Assembly (NCBI GenBank): GCA_002104935.1
Contig: MCGT01000033.1
Location: 248,001 to 312,000 of the forward strand
Direction: 5' to 3'
Length of the DNA: 64,000 nt
From: Hesseltinella vesiculosa
Lineage: Eukaryota > Mucoromycota > Mucoromycetes > Mucorales > Cunninghamellaceae
Shown here: positions 23,338 to 35,505 of the stretch, piece after piece
Numbering within the stretch: position 1 is the first letter of the stretch
Layout of the letters: each line of letters opens with the position of its first letter
Notes under the pieces: model-generated
What the model was told of the DNA's origin: nothing
Seen by the model: only the letters and a program-made list of their open reading frames with translations
The model's database searches: none
Made by a program: the position numbers and the translations under genes

Positions 23338-25429
23338 GTAAAAAAGGACCTACCAAGACACAAATCATGATCAACAAAATAGCAGGCATGCGCCAGTCTT
23401 CAACCATGGTGACGATGAACATGAAGATCAAAAAGTGGATCGTGGAGGTGATTCGGTACAAAGCATAGGATCGGAGACGTTGGAAGATGGCACGCGAGGT
23501 CTTGACGCCGTCAATGATGGTAGACAACCCAGGAGCAAGGAGGACAATGTCGGCAGCAGAACGAGCAGCGTCGGTACAGCCAGAAACGGCAATACCCACG
23601 TTGGCTTTCTTCAGAGCAGGAGCATCGTTGACACCATCACCAGTCATGCCCACAAGCAGGCCCTTGTTCTGGAGCAATTCAACGACACGATACTTGTGTT
23701 CAGGAATGACTTGGGCAAAGCCGTCGGCACGTTGACAATGGACAGTGACTTCATCTTCAGACTTGGTAGGGTCCACAAGGTGGTTGGCATCCAGGATGAC
23801 TCGACCCATGCCGAGACGTTGGGCCACTTCTTTCGCAATGATCAGCTGGTCACCGGTAATCATCTTGACATCAACACCGAGGCTGTTACAGTCACGGATG
23901 GTATCGGCCGAGTCAGGGCGAGGAGGATCAAGCAGAGAGATCATACCAATCAATTCAAAGGTCTCGAGATCACCAGGGATCGTCTTGGCCACACCGAGGG
24001 CACGCAGGCCACGACGGGCAAGGGAGTTGACAGCACGGACGGCATCATCATGACCACCCACCAAGCGAGTGATGACTTGAGGAGCACCTTTGGCTACGCG
24101 GAAGGATTCGTTGGTTTCGAGGTCGAGGATGGTGGCCTGGGTCATTTTGGTCACAGGGTTGAAGGGCTGGAACTGGGTCACTTTGTAGCCGGGCACATCA
24201 CGTTGGCCTTGAGGGCGATTGCGCAGGACATCGACAGATTCTTCGGCGGCACGTCGCACAGCCACTTCGATGGGGTCATTGGCACCAGGCTCCGCAGCCA
24301 AGTACGAGTAGAGCAGGATGTCATCGGCTGTGTAGTCATTGTTCAGCCAGGGTTCATCAAACGTGAGTTCGTTCAGCGTCAGCGTGCCGGTCTTGTCCGA
24401 GCAGAGCACAGACACCGAGGCCAGTTCTTCCACAGCGGTCAGGCGCTTGACAATCACCTTTTTGGCAGCGAGTTGCTTGGCACCCAGAGCCATGGTCACC
24501 GACATCACGGTAGGCAGGCCGACAGGGATGGCAGCCACCGTCAAGACCAGGCAGTTTTCAAGCACGTCACGCCAGTTTTGAGGATTGCGGACCATTTGGG
24601 TAATAAAAACAATGACGACCAGCACCACCGTGGCCCAGATCAGCACATTGCCGATCTTGTTGATGATCTTCTGGAAGTGACCTTCATCAGCAGTAATGGC
24701 AATCAAGTTCGCAGCGCGCCCAATAAACGTGTTGGCTCCGGTCTTGGTCACCACAGAGAGTTGCTGGCCTTGCTTGACAATGGAGGACGAGTAGACAGTG
24801 TTACCCTTGTTCTTGTGGACAGGCAGGGATTCACCAGTCAGGGCAGATTGATCGATCTGCAGCTCCGAGTTGGTTTCTTCACCATTCACACCCAGGCCAA
24901 GGAGGCGGCCATCAGCAGGCACAATGTCACCAATACGCAAAACAAAGATATCACCAGGCACCAGTTCCCGCACATCGACTTCAATCAGGTCACCGTCACG
25001 GAAGACACGGGTCTTCAGAGCCAGAGTTTGACGTAGGGCATCCAAAGCAGATTCGGCCTTGGCTTCTTCAATAAAACCAATCAAGGCATTGATAAACAGA
25101 AGGGCCAAAATGATGGCAAAGTCAAGCCAATCACCAACCACTGCAGCAATGATGCAGGCAATTTCAATCAGATAGGAGATAGGGCCCATAAAATAACGAA
25201 TGAACTTGAGAAATGGGTTTGCCTTGCGCTCAGGAAGCTCATTGTAACCAAACTGAGTCAAGCGCTCCTTGACCTCATCACCCGTCAAGCCAGTGTTTGG
25301 GTCGGTTTGGATCAAGGCTTCCAATTCAGGTGAGATTTCGTCTTCATGCTCCACGTGTTCTTGTTCTTCAAATTCCACCTCCTTCTTCTCATCAACCACA
25401 GTGTCCGTGGGTTTCTTCTCGTCAGTCAT
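22532..25429 (-). CDS. PMA1: Plasma-membrane P-type H+-ATPase (Pma1)
   Basis: Three exons (23354-25429, 23053-23263, 22532-22986) give 913 residues, the normal length. The start is the ATG at 25429; the frame extends two codons further but with no ATG. Type IIIA P-ATPase motifs are all present: LTGESLPV, the phosphorylated aspartate in CSDKTGTLTLNEL, KGAPQVI, MITGDQLIIAKEVA and TGDGVNDAPALKKA. The membrane part includes AAIPVGLPTVMSVTMALGA, and the Asn-Asp-Ala block starting exon 2 is typical. It pumps protons out of the cell and sets the membrane potential used by proton-coupled carriers such as the MFS genes here. The C-terminal regulatory tail is short and ends THTASTAA. Intron 1 contains an A37 run on the plus strand (23297-23333). 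Confidence 0.98.
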
Positions 25430-28029
25430 TACCACAATAAAACAGCAAACGTCTGATTAAGAAGGTGTATAAAAAAAGGGAATAATAAAAAGCTGGAGAA
25501 AATGTAAATCAGAAGAAGAAAAAAAAAAAAAGAAAAGGGGAGGACCGGCAAAGAAAAGGTGAGAGAAAAATAAAATTGGGCGAGCGCAAAAAAAAAAAAA
25601 AAAAAAGCGGGAAAATGTAAGGAGTCTTAACAGGCGATCAGCAAAACTAAATCATAATAAAATGAAGGACGATTCCCACATGGCGATAATTCTCATGGAT
25701 TCTGACAAAAAACGACAACCACCCATTCCGTGATTTGTTTGTCGCCCATTGACAAGGTCAACAAAAAAAAATTTTTTTTTAGCCGTGGCTGCAAGTTGAT
25801 GATGGGTGTTATTTTTTCCCTTGATGTCATAGTTCCATTTCAAGAGTCTTTTTTTTATTTTTGTGATCCCACTTTTTGTTTTCCCATCACCAAAGGGTTG
25901 TGTGTATGTGTTCTTGTTACTTTGTACTCATTCACAAAAGATCACTTGTTCCCGTTTTTCCATAACAACCTCACCACATGAACTGCCCCTTTTTGGTTAC
26001 TTTATGAAACAATCAAAAAATAAGCAGGAACAAGCCGAAGCTTCGCTCACAATGTCGGTTTGAGAGATTTTCTTTCTGGAAACGCTTGTGCTTAAGCTGT
26101 GGAAAGTGAAGTGCAGCCCATTTACATGCCGACAAACCAGCTTAAATAAGTGACAATGCACATCCTTGTTCACATGTTTTATTTCAGCAACTCTATCATT
26201 CGTATAGGGCATATGCAAGTAAAGTGAACAGAAGAATAAAAAAGAACCATCGCCAGTGAAATGGCCAGCATGGCAGGTCAAAAACTCCTAATAAAGTGCA
26301 TTTTTCAGACTCAGCGCGATGCAGATTCATGCAGGTCTGCTTACCCCTCCTGTTTCCTAACCAACACTGATTATCTACTACACACACAATCGACGATCAA
26401 CAAGTAAAATAGGCTGGCAAAAAAAACAATGGTTCATACAAAACAGGAAACGTCGTATAACACAAACAAAAAAACATTTTTTTTTTCTCTTTGAAAATGT
26501 CACGCTGATCCAGTGTCACCTTACGCCCCTTAAGATTGCCAAATATGAAAACACCGAAGCCAAAAAGCGAGAAACAACCCAGAACAATAAAACAAGAATT
26601 CATCTCACGTGACGAAATCAAATGGATGTGTTTGGTTTTTTTTCTTTTTTTCGTTTATGGATGTTCCATGAATTCGATGGCCAAAAATAATTCTCCATGT
26701 ATGGGAATCAACACTCACAAGGATGCACAGATCCATCTTTTCTCACCTAGTAACTGTGGGGAACAGTCAGAAACACCATCGCTTCTACCCGACTCGACTT
26801 TTTTTTTGAAAAGCACCATTCCAATGGAAGCCCGTTCCTTGATGACAATCGGCATGAACTATGTACAATTTTAATCGTCGTGCCTCGGTGATGAGAACGA
26901 ATAAAAAGGAGATCACAAGAACCAGACGGCTCCTGTGTTACATGAATCCTGGGCACTTAATAAACCCAAGTGCATGCAATTTCGTGAAAATACCCACAAT
27001 CAAAAAAAAAAAAAAAAAAGCCACGCTGTGAATCTCAAAAGAAACTGACAAAAACAAAAAGAGGACCAAGTATAAAAGACAATCAAAAACAATTGGTCTT
27101 TTTCTCTTCCTTTTTTTTTTCTTTTTTCAAAACCTCTTTTGCCTCGTTCTCCAGACCCAACCTTCTATCTCGAAACTTTAAAAAAAAGGTTTTTTCTTCT
27201 TATTTTGTGATCCGCTGGTCTGCCTCGGATCATTTAATTGTGGGTTAGTTTACCAAGGAATAGGCAAAATTCACACGTCGCGTTACACCTTTGCCTTTTT
27301 TTTTTTTTTCGTCGCTGCAGAAATACAATTTCTTTCGACAGTACACCAATAGGTTGGAAACAATTGGGAAGCTCTCTCTTATCATAAAACCCCACAATCT
27401 ACCGTACCCTCTTGGCTTTGACCGCAGCGATTTGAAGGGGGAAAAGAAAAAGAGCGAGAAAAAAAATGACAAGAACAAATTTAAGGAGGTGGTAAAGAAA
27501 TGCAAAGCTTGTGTACCCAAGCACGTGCCGGGAAAAATTCAATGGGTTTCATGGTCTGGGTGGCTTGATCAACCATGTGGTGCCATCGAACCATGTCTGG
27601 ATAAGGCACGTTATTTACAAAAAGGTGGTTACAGCGCGAGGAATCTGTTGGCATAGACAGCGCCAAACAAGGTGACCAAGTCATGCTTCAACTGCGGATG
27701 CGGCTAAAAGGCTGTACCACTGTGTCTGGTCTTGTGCAAGTCTGCCATGAGTATTTTTGAATAACGCCAGCTGCTTCAGAGAAAGCATGCCTTCAGTTCA
27801 AATAGATGATTTTTTGTTTTCTTTCTTCCGCCTGCATTTAGCGGCTGCCAGGTTATATGCAGTAGGAGCCGAAAAATAAAAAAGCGCATGCGATATAGTT
27901 TTAGTGCATGTTTGCCAGCCCTCGAGCACTCCTCCTGTGCCTGAGAGAGCTGTAGCATGAATTCAAAGTCATTTCTCACCATGTTGAACTCGCGTGCAAA
28001 ATTTTGGGTGAATTTATTTAAAGCGATTC

Positions 28030-28490
28030 TGCACGATGGTTTTTGATCGGACGGTCCAGGGGGGTCGGCCGGTCCCCTGAGGAAAATGGCCGACTTTTTT
28101 ATTTTTTTAGCTGAGGAATCGGAGGTGTCAAAACGCAGTTGGCCAAGCGTTGGCTGGGCGACCTTTGCCGAACGCCCTAATTTTTTCAGCACTGCCATCG
28201 TTCATGGTTTTGCGGACTCAAGCAAAACTTCACATCGATCCAATCACTCAAAAGTGGTGCGCAGCATCTTGATTTTTTTTCTCATTTTGAGAAAAAGAAT
28301 GAATGGACACATTCAGTCTCCGCACATGCTTTCTTAGCTGGTGCAAGCACGTAGGGCAATGAGCCTTGCCAAGTGCGTTTTGATTTCTCCGATGCCTCAG
28401 CTAAAAAAATGAAAAAATCGGCCATTTTCCCCAATGGGACCTGTCACCCCCGGACAGTCTGAACAAAAACCACATCGAAAAATTGGTCCA
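28030..28490 (-). mobile_element. MITE-like copy of the dispersed family with inverted arms (copy 3)
   Basis: Arms at about 28030-28145 and 28365-28485 are inverted copies. Both contain GCGTTTTGA, CTCAGCTAAAAAAAT, CGGCCATTTTCC and AACAAAAACCA-like blocks when read in the same sense. Between them is the interior shared with copies 1, 2, 4 and 5, in reverse orientation to copies 1 and 2. The outer ends read CGATGG and CACATCG. Size about 0.45 kb, no transposase. Confidence 0.65.
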
Positions 28491-29209
28491 TATTTTGCAC
28501 GTAAAAAAATGCATGGCTCCCATTTGCAAGAGACTAAGTCAAAATCAAGGTCACAATGATTAAGTTAATAGAACCAAAAATCATAAGCAAGCCAGAGTCA
28601 TACGAATGGTGATACTGATATTGATTGTCCTGTGATGGATTTGTACTGCAGTTTCGCCTCGGTCGGTTTTTTATTTCTTATTTTTGGCTTCCCAGAAGAT
28701 AATAGACATAGGGCTATCAGAACCAGTAGCAGCATTTTCTTGAAACGTTGGCCAATTCAGGGAAGGCATTGCATTGTCAACGTGTTGCTTAAACACAGCT
28801 TGATTGGTCGATGTCGCCATGGCTGCAAAAAATGCTTATATGAAGAGAAAAAACTACATGCGTGATTTTGCATCATACTTACCTTCATCCCAAACAGAGC
28901 ATCCAGTGTTGGTCGCAATGCCGCCAGATATGCAGCATGGTGAGCGATGACGACGAAATAACCATCATCGGATTTTTTAAGCTTGTACAATTAGCTGGCA
29001 TTACTGACCAGGCTAATCTTTTTTTTTTTTTGCTGTGCACCAGCCAACCAACAAGACATTGTAATCAACAAGAATGGCAAAGAATTTCTCATCAGGGGGT
29101 CATCATTGATAAACAGCACCGAGGAAATGAAGATCCAAAACGGTGACAAAGCTCGGATGCAGCAATTTGTGGAGTTTGTACCATTAAAATCGATGGCGAG
29201 CAACTACTA

Positions 29210-29425
29210 CAGCGAAAATGGCAAAACTTTGGCTGGGCGGCTTTCACCAATCGACCTGATTTTTCAACCCAACCACCATTCATGAGTTTGTTCACTCCTG
29301 CAAATTTCCCATTGGTCCAATCATGCAAACGTGCTACACAAGCGTACACAAGTTTTTCTCAAAACGAAGAAAACACATTGCCATATTCAACCTCCGCACA
29401 GTGCCTTGCTTCTATTTCTTGGTCT
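29210..29425 (-). repeat. Dispersed repeat family, copy 4
   Basis: The interior part of the family only: TTGGCTGGGCGGC, CCAATCGACCTGATTTTTCA, CATTCATGAG, ATTGGTCCAATCATGC and CCTCCGCACAGTGCC. It has the same sense as copy 3. It adjoins the 3' end of the degenerate gene at 29430. Confidence 0.6.
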
Positions 29426-29429
29426 TGTC

Positions 29430-30840
29430 GCCAATACCCAGAAGTTGATCAAAAACGGTGACATATTCTGGCAGAAGGCTCTCACATTGGTCCAGCGATA
29501 TGGCATCTATTTCGGCAAGCAGTCTGTTCCAATGATGTGCTTTCATCCCAATATTGTAGATTTGACAACGCCAGTCATGGAGTGACTATTTTCTTTTTGT
29601 TAGAGTGTGCCTACTTTAATATTTCACTCACTTACATGCCAGTTCTTTTGACCTTGGCCATATAATTCTTTACTTGCCAAAAAAAGTCGAAGAACTGATA
29701 AATTCCTGCGCAAATTGCTCCAATCGCGTCATTTGCTGTAATTCATTCGGAGATCAGGGTCCGCTTCGGAGCTACTAGGAAGAGCATTTGCTGCAGGTAA
29801 CGATGTCGTATGATCATACCTAAACGATAGATTTCGCACAGACAATTGGTAGATATTGCCGTAAAAAAAGGATTCAGTTTCCATTTCAGTGCTGCTGCTG
29901 CCGTGAGAATCATTCTCGTGCAGGTCATCAGCTGAGTTAACGGATGGTGCGTTGTCGCCAGTGGTTGTTGGTTGATTTGCAATCGGCGACACTGGTTTGA
30001 CTAAATCGAGCTTTGCTGTAAACAGTTCGAAAATAGCAGCCGCATCGAGAGACAGAGAATAAAGAGATCCGGCGGATACGATTGAGGAGTTTCAGTTGCA
30101 TTTGCAGTAACTGGGAGTGCATTCATTCCAACAATGACATAGAAGTCACAGGCATCAACCTAATAACCTAGAATGAGTATATTACTAATAAGAACGGAGG
30201 ACTCACCGTCGGTGTCACCAAAGTCATGGTGTGCGATCAGACCATTTGGTTTTGCTTTTAAACTAAAAAAAGTTGTATGAATATTATTCATGAACAAGAG
30301 CGGTGACTTACGTATCACACAGAGGTATTTTGTTGGCAACCTTCAATGAAAGGCCAAACATTGCTGCCATTATGACGTAACTGATCTTTATCAAGATGGT
30401 TCTTGTTGACGGACCAGCTGGCAATGATTCTTTCGCGACAACGTAGTTATCGACTATTATCCTGATATTAGCTGACAATCTTTCCGGGGTAGTTGTCCTG
30501 CCTTTTGATGCCAAACTTGAGAGAAAGAAAATCGTAAAAGAGAATTGGATAAAAAAAAAAAAAAAAAAAAAAAAAAAAGACCATCTTTTTTCAGTAATGC
30601 AGCTCCCCGTTGTGACGAGGAAATTTCTGGAAGCGCTGCTTAACCAAGAATAGCTCAACGATCCCTGCGGCGCCTTGAGCGAGACAAGATCACGGCAGAG
30701 CATCTTGCTTTGTTGGTATTGTCGGCAGCGTCGTTGGTGTGCTCTCTTATGCAATGGCCCTCTTGGAATTGACCAATTTTGCTGCTGGTTCCTCGCCATC
30801 GACATTTGATTGGCTCATTTTTGACCATGGACGGTCAAAG
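29430..30840 (-). pseudogene. Degenerate multi-exon gene, family not recognised
   Basis: Several coding-like minus-strand segments follow one another. One ends ANKIPLCDT at a GTAAGT donor (about 30310). Next comes KAKPNGLIAHHDFGDTDG ending at GTGAGT, then VDACDFYVIVGMNALPV. After a one-base frame change there is a segment with AAAIFELFTAKLDLVKPVSP, which reads on into a Ser/Asp-rich stretch to a stop near 29729. A last piece (SLLPEYVTVFDQLLGIGDK) lies near 29440-29510. Phases do not match at the second junction and stops interrupt the frame, so I call it broken. A 28-base A run (30551-30578) lies upstream. Confidence 0.45.
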
Positions 30841-30972
30841 AACGAATTTTTACTGTAATCAGATGTGGGTGGTTTTTGAAAGGTGCCTACCTCCACATAA
30901 TGGTATTACTAAATTAAATACGATTGTTATATTTTTTTATTTGTATTAAGAGTCGTTGTGTGGTAAGGATGG

Positions 30973-33900
30973 TTAATGGTGGGGTGCGGGATCGGCCCAA
31001 GAATTACTGCTTTGCCAGGATGGGCCATGTTGAGGTGAGGTGGGTGAGGTGGGTGAGATGGGGGCCAAAGAGGGGCGATAGCCAGATTTCTGTGGTTGGG
31101 GCCGTTGCTGCTGTGAGATGGGTCTAAGAGGGATGGTAGTGGGAGAGGAAGGCTCGGCCATTTCTGTCATGAGGATGGAATCGTCTGGGGGAAGATCTCT
31201 TGTTGCAAGTGGGGATGGTGCATTGCGTTGGTGTTCGTCGGGGTAGTAAGGTTCATGTTGTTGGTGTGGTGGAGGTGGTGGGCTGTGATAGGTGTCAGGC
31301 GACGAGGAAGATTCGGCCAAGGCAATGGCGTCCTGGTCAGCAAAAGGAGTATCGCTGTCGTTGGAGCCGGCAGAGTTGGCCTTGCGAGGAACACCATAAT
31401 CCTTGAAGATGTCAAAGGCGCTGCGGGGTCGATCCAAGAAGCGAGGAGTGGGCAGATTGCGCTCTTGGGCCATTTGCACACGACGCTCTTTTTCATAGTC
31501 ACTCCATTTCTTCATGGTGATCACCGAGCTGTCGAATTCGCCTTCCTTGTCGCCATGGCTCTTTTCCTTGTCTTCGCCCTCGACCTTGCGCGTTTCACCC
31601 CAGGAGAAGTCGTCAAAATGCCAGTAGGCATAGACAGGCAGGACAAAGTTCCAGACAGGCAAAGAAAATAGGTAGATGAACATCCAGCCGACGTACACCA
31701 GCTTGCGGCTGGTCATGACAATCAGGACGGCAGGCAGACCGAGAATCAGGGCCAGAAGGATCAAAGGCAGCACTGCAGGTTGACCCATAATGGCTTTGAC
31801 AACAAGGTACAGCGTAAAAGAAATGGCTGCAGGGAGTGCCAAGGTACCGACCAGTTCCATGAAGACAACAAACTGCATCGAGAAACAAAACGTCCCGCAC
31901 AGATCGTGCACGAACAGCAACTCCATCAGGTTGTGGATGGTCGAGTTAATCCAACGACGGCGTTGGGACAATAGCACTTTGAATGTGTCAGGTACCACAG
32001 TTTTGCAACTTTTTCGTAAAAAAAAAAAAAAATAGGGAGGGTAAGGTGCTGATCTGAAATGGACAGGTAAAAAAAAAAATGAGAGGCGCATGCTTACACA
32101 GACTGAGGGACAAACATCATTTTTCGGTTGGGGAACGTGCGCAACATCAGGGTGGACAAGTAACGATCTTCGCCAAGCAAGAGTAGGTTTTTCTTGTGAA
32201 GGGTATCTACCACGTTTTCCGAGTAATGTTCCACAATGTCAGGGTTGGCAAGAATAGGCACCCAGTAACCGTCCGGGCCTTTGGGTGCCTTGATTCGATA
32301 CATGCAGAAGCAGCCAGGCAAGCAAGTGACAATACCAAACACAGATTCAAAAGCCTTGCTTTGGTGATGAGAAATATAGTATTCGAACACTGAAAACCGT
32401 GGGTGAGAAAAAAAAATGAGTTTCTCATTTCATTTGTCACACATCCCATTATCATTGTCCTACCTTGAATCATGGTCACCCAACTGTCCATCTTGTTTGC
32501 GATCTTTGTTTCACCGCACATGCCGATGATTTCAGGATCTTTGACGGCACAACCGACCATTCGTGTGAGAGCATCAGGAAAGAGCTTGGTATCGGCATCG
32601 ACCATCAGACACAGCTCGTATTGATCGGGGGTGATGCCAGTGACGCGCCACATGCTGTTGAAGAGTTGGTATTCCATGGTGGTCATGCGTTCGTCGAACA
32701 TGACTTTTTGCATGAATTGCATGAGGACAATCTGGGAGTCGCGCTTGCCACGGTTTCCTGGCTTGGCCGAGGAAGCTTCGGCAGGAGTGCCACACTTGAC
32801 GATGGTGATCATGGGCACGCGCTGTTGATGCGAGGGGTCGATTGTTTTGTCGTCGTATTTGTAATAACCTGCATACACCTTGGCCATGTTGTTTCGCTTA
32901 CTGCCGTCGGCAATGGCGACATAATGTGTTGGCTGGACTTGGTGCTCGGGCACAATCAGGTTGCGCATCATTCCCAGGCAAATATCGGGTGTTGACTGTG
33001 CGTTGCCGGAGCCGGTGATGACACCATCACAGATCACCACGATCATCTTGTGCGAGTTGGGGTAATCGCTAGTAGCAATGGAGTCGAGGGTCGTGCGCAG
33101 GCCATCTTCGCCTTCGGAATAACAAGTGACTAAGCAGATGGTGTGGGCCAAAGGAAACTTGAATGGCATGAAATCAGGAGCTGGCTGACGTACGACGTGA
33201 GGTGAGAGTGGGAAAGGACAGGTAGTTGATCCTGAGCTGGAGGATTCGCCGCTGTTAAAGTCGGAAGAGATCGATGAGCGGCGAGGGCTGTTTTCGCCAA
33301 GCATTCGGAAGGACGGTGTGGATCCGAAGAAGGTGGATTGACGACCGCCAAAACCGTCCATGCCGCTAAAGCAGAAAGAAAGATGGTCAGGCACCTTTTT
33401 CCGTTTTTTTTTTCCCTGTTTGCCAATTTACCTAGGAGAGCGCCAGTTAGAACCGGTGGGGGTTTGGACACCGTCGAAGCGACCAGAGAGGTTTCGATGT
33501 GTAGAGAAACGGGAGGTTTGAGGGAATAATGACTTGCGCTTGTTTTGGTTGTTGTTGTTGCCAAAATACATGGTCTGCCGCTGAGCTTTGCTGAGGGGAC
33601 CGGTCATAGCCATGTTGGAGGCCCAGTTTTCGATTTCCTTTTGACGTTTCATGCGGGCTTTGTAAGAGTTGCCTTCTTTAAAGTGACCGAGTCTCCATGA
33701 CAAGAACCAACCAAACACAACAGCTAGGCCAAAACGGATGCCGATCACGCCGAGAATGACGACCAGCGACACGTACAGCACAATGTCGGAGCTGATACAA
33801 CCGATACTCAAAGTGTCCATGGAGCCTACCTTGATTGTTTGGGACAAACACTGGGCTTCAAGCTTGAGGGAATCACCGTTTGCTCTTGTTGACGAGATCA

Positions 33901-35505
33901 CATGGCTGATGTCTTTGCCAATAAAATTGCTGGGGTTTGCTTGAAGTTGACTGACCAACCCATTCGTTGGCACATTCCACACTGTTGTTGGTAACGAATT
34001 CAGCAAGGCGATATTCCAAACATCCCTATTAAAAAAAAGGGGGGAGCGGAGACGAGAATTAAAAAAGGTTAGGCTGGTGGTAGGGCAAGCTAGTTTTTTT
34101 TTTCTTTCTGCGCTTACCCATTGTACACCACTAACTGTTCGCCAGAGGTAGAGACATGATCCCAATCATAATAGACACGAGCAGATTTGGTCAGTCCTTT
34201 CTTGGTAGGGACACCTTGATCGGCAAATTGGTTGTACATGGCCGTTGCCTTGGGCGAGTTGTGGCAGTCGGTGGTGTTAGAGAACTGGGCTGGGTTGGGC
34301 GGAGTGGTACTGTTGGGGTTGAAGAGCTGGCAAGGGAAATAGACTTTGGCGGTGTTTGCGGCTTTTGGAGTGAAGATCTGATCACATTCAGGGGTTCGTT
34401 TCTGGAACAAAAAGGAGGCATCGTAGCCACCGGCGTTCACTGGAGGGTACATGATGTTTGAAGCATTCATCCCGGGAGCTGCAGGGTGATTCCATTCGGC
34501 CAAAAGATACGCCCAACCGTGAATGATCAAGTAGCCGTTATTGACGCTGCCACCCTGCACTGACAATGGAGGTGTGGGACACACGGCTTGGGTGAAGCCA
34601 AACGTCAGAAAACCCACAAACGCCATGATCGATAGAATAAAGGACAGAAGCCCAATCTTTTCACGCCAAGCACGTTGGGCAGGTTTTGTGGAGATGCCTT
34701 AAGAATAGGAGAGTCAGCCGATGTTTTTGTTTGTTTTGGGAAGGAGTGACAGCTTACCAAAGATGCTTAAAATGGCACCAGGTATACAACAGGTCAGTAA
34801 ACGGCAGTAGAGCCACCAGGGATCCGGCAGTTTTTCCGAAAAAGTCAATGGTTTTGTCAAGTCGATAGCGCCGGCGTGGATATCTTCTTGCTGTTCGTCG
34901 AAGAGCACGTTGGTATTCTTATCTCGAGCCAGAATGCTTTTGCCACGGCGCACGTAAACTTGACGGTTGTTGGTAGGTTTGCGTTCCAAGCGCTGGCTGA
35001 TTTTGCGGCGCAAGCTAATTTTTCTTGACGTGGCTGGGGGAGGAGGTGGGGGTTGGCGGTGGTTTTGTGGAGGCTGCTGGTGTTGCTGATACGGTTGTGG
35101 AGGATGTTGCTGATGCGGCTGAGGAGGATGTTGTTGATATGGCTGAGGAGGATGTTGCTGGTATGGCTGAGGAGGTTGGTGATATGGTTGTGGAGGGGGA
35201 GAGCCAGGAGGGACAATAGGAGGCTGCTCATGTGCTGGCACGTACGCACCTGGGCTAAGAGGAGCATACTGGTTTTGTAAATATGGCTGGTTACCCGTGG
35301 TACTTGGTGCTACAGTTTGAGGCTGGCCGCGACTGATTGTGCGTTGACGATAGTGGTATTGTCGGTGAGTGGCATCCACTCGTTCACGTTCAGGCCGCAC
35401 CAGGGATCGCTGACGTCTGGGAGGTCCACCTTGCTCCCGCTGTGAAGGGCGACGAGACATGCGAGATGAAGAGGAAAATGTGCGTTCCAAATCAGAGTTT
35501 TCCAT
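30973..35505 (-). CDS. CHS: Chitin synthase, class IV-like (Chs3/ChsD group)
   Basis: Six exons (34758-35505, 34118-34697, 33432-34025, 32464-33365, 32098-32389, 30973-32008) give 1383 residues. A basic, Pro/Gln-rich cytosolic N-terminus is followed by two membrane spans, a long extracellular loop and another span. The GT2 catalytic region has CLMVDADTK (metal/UDP Asp), [11 protein letters not shown] and the signature [19 protein letters not shown]. Several spans and an Asp/Ser/Pro-rich tail follow. The division-2 layout without a myosin head fits class IV. The enzyme polymerises UDP-GlcNAc and extrudes chitin at the plasma membrane; Chs3-type enzymes are regulated by trafficking. The acceptor of the last intron (AAAAAG|TTGC) is atypical but restores a conserved VCKTVVPD block. 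Confidence 0.96.
35050..35200 (-). repeat. In-gene 24-30 bp tandem repeat (Pro/Gln/His-rich)
   Basis: About five imperfect copies of a unit encoding QPYQQHPP lie in the disordered N-terminus of the chitin synthase. Units differ by single substitutions, for example QPHQQHPP, and the final unit is shorter. Confidence 0.85.

Larger units (their letters stand above)
25430..30972. other. 5.5-kb gene-poor region
   Basis: The PMA1 upstream region (25430-about 27700) contains A/T runs and no recognisable gene. From about 28000 to 30840 the DNA is a mosaic of degenerate repeats and a decayed spliced gene, given separately. A short Met-initiated minus-strand frame near 28677-28820 encodes about 47 coding-like residues of no known family. 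The chitin synthase 3' flank ends the gap. Confidence 0.6.

Noticed and set aside
23435..25036. A 533-residue plus-strand open frame
   Set aside because: It lies antisense to PMA1 exon 1; it is a codon-usage shadow (His/Arg/Asp-rich) with no motif of its own.
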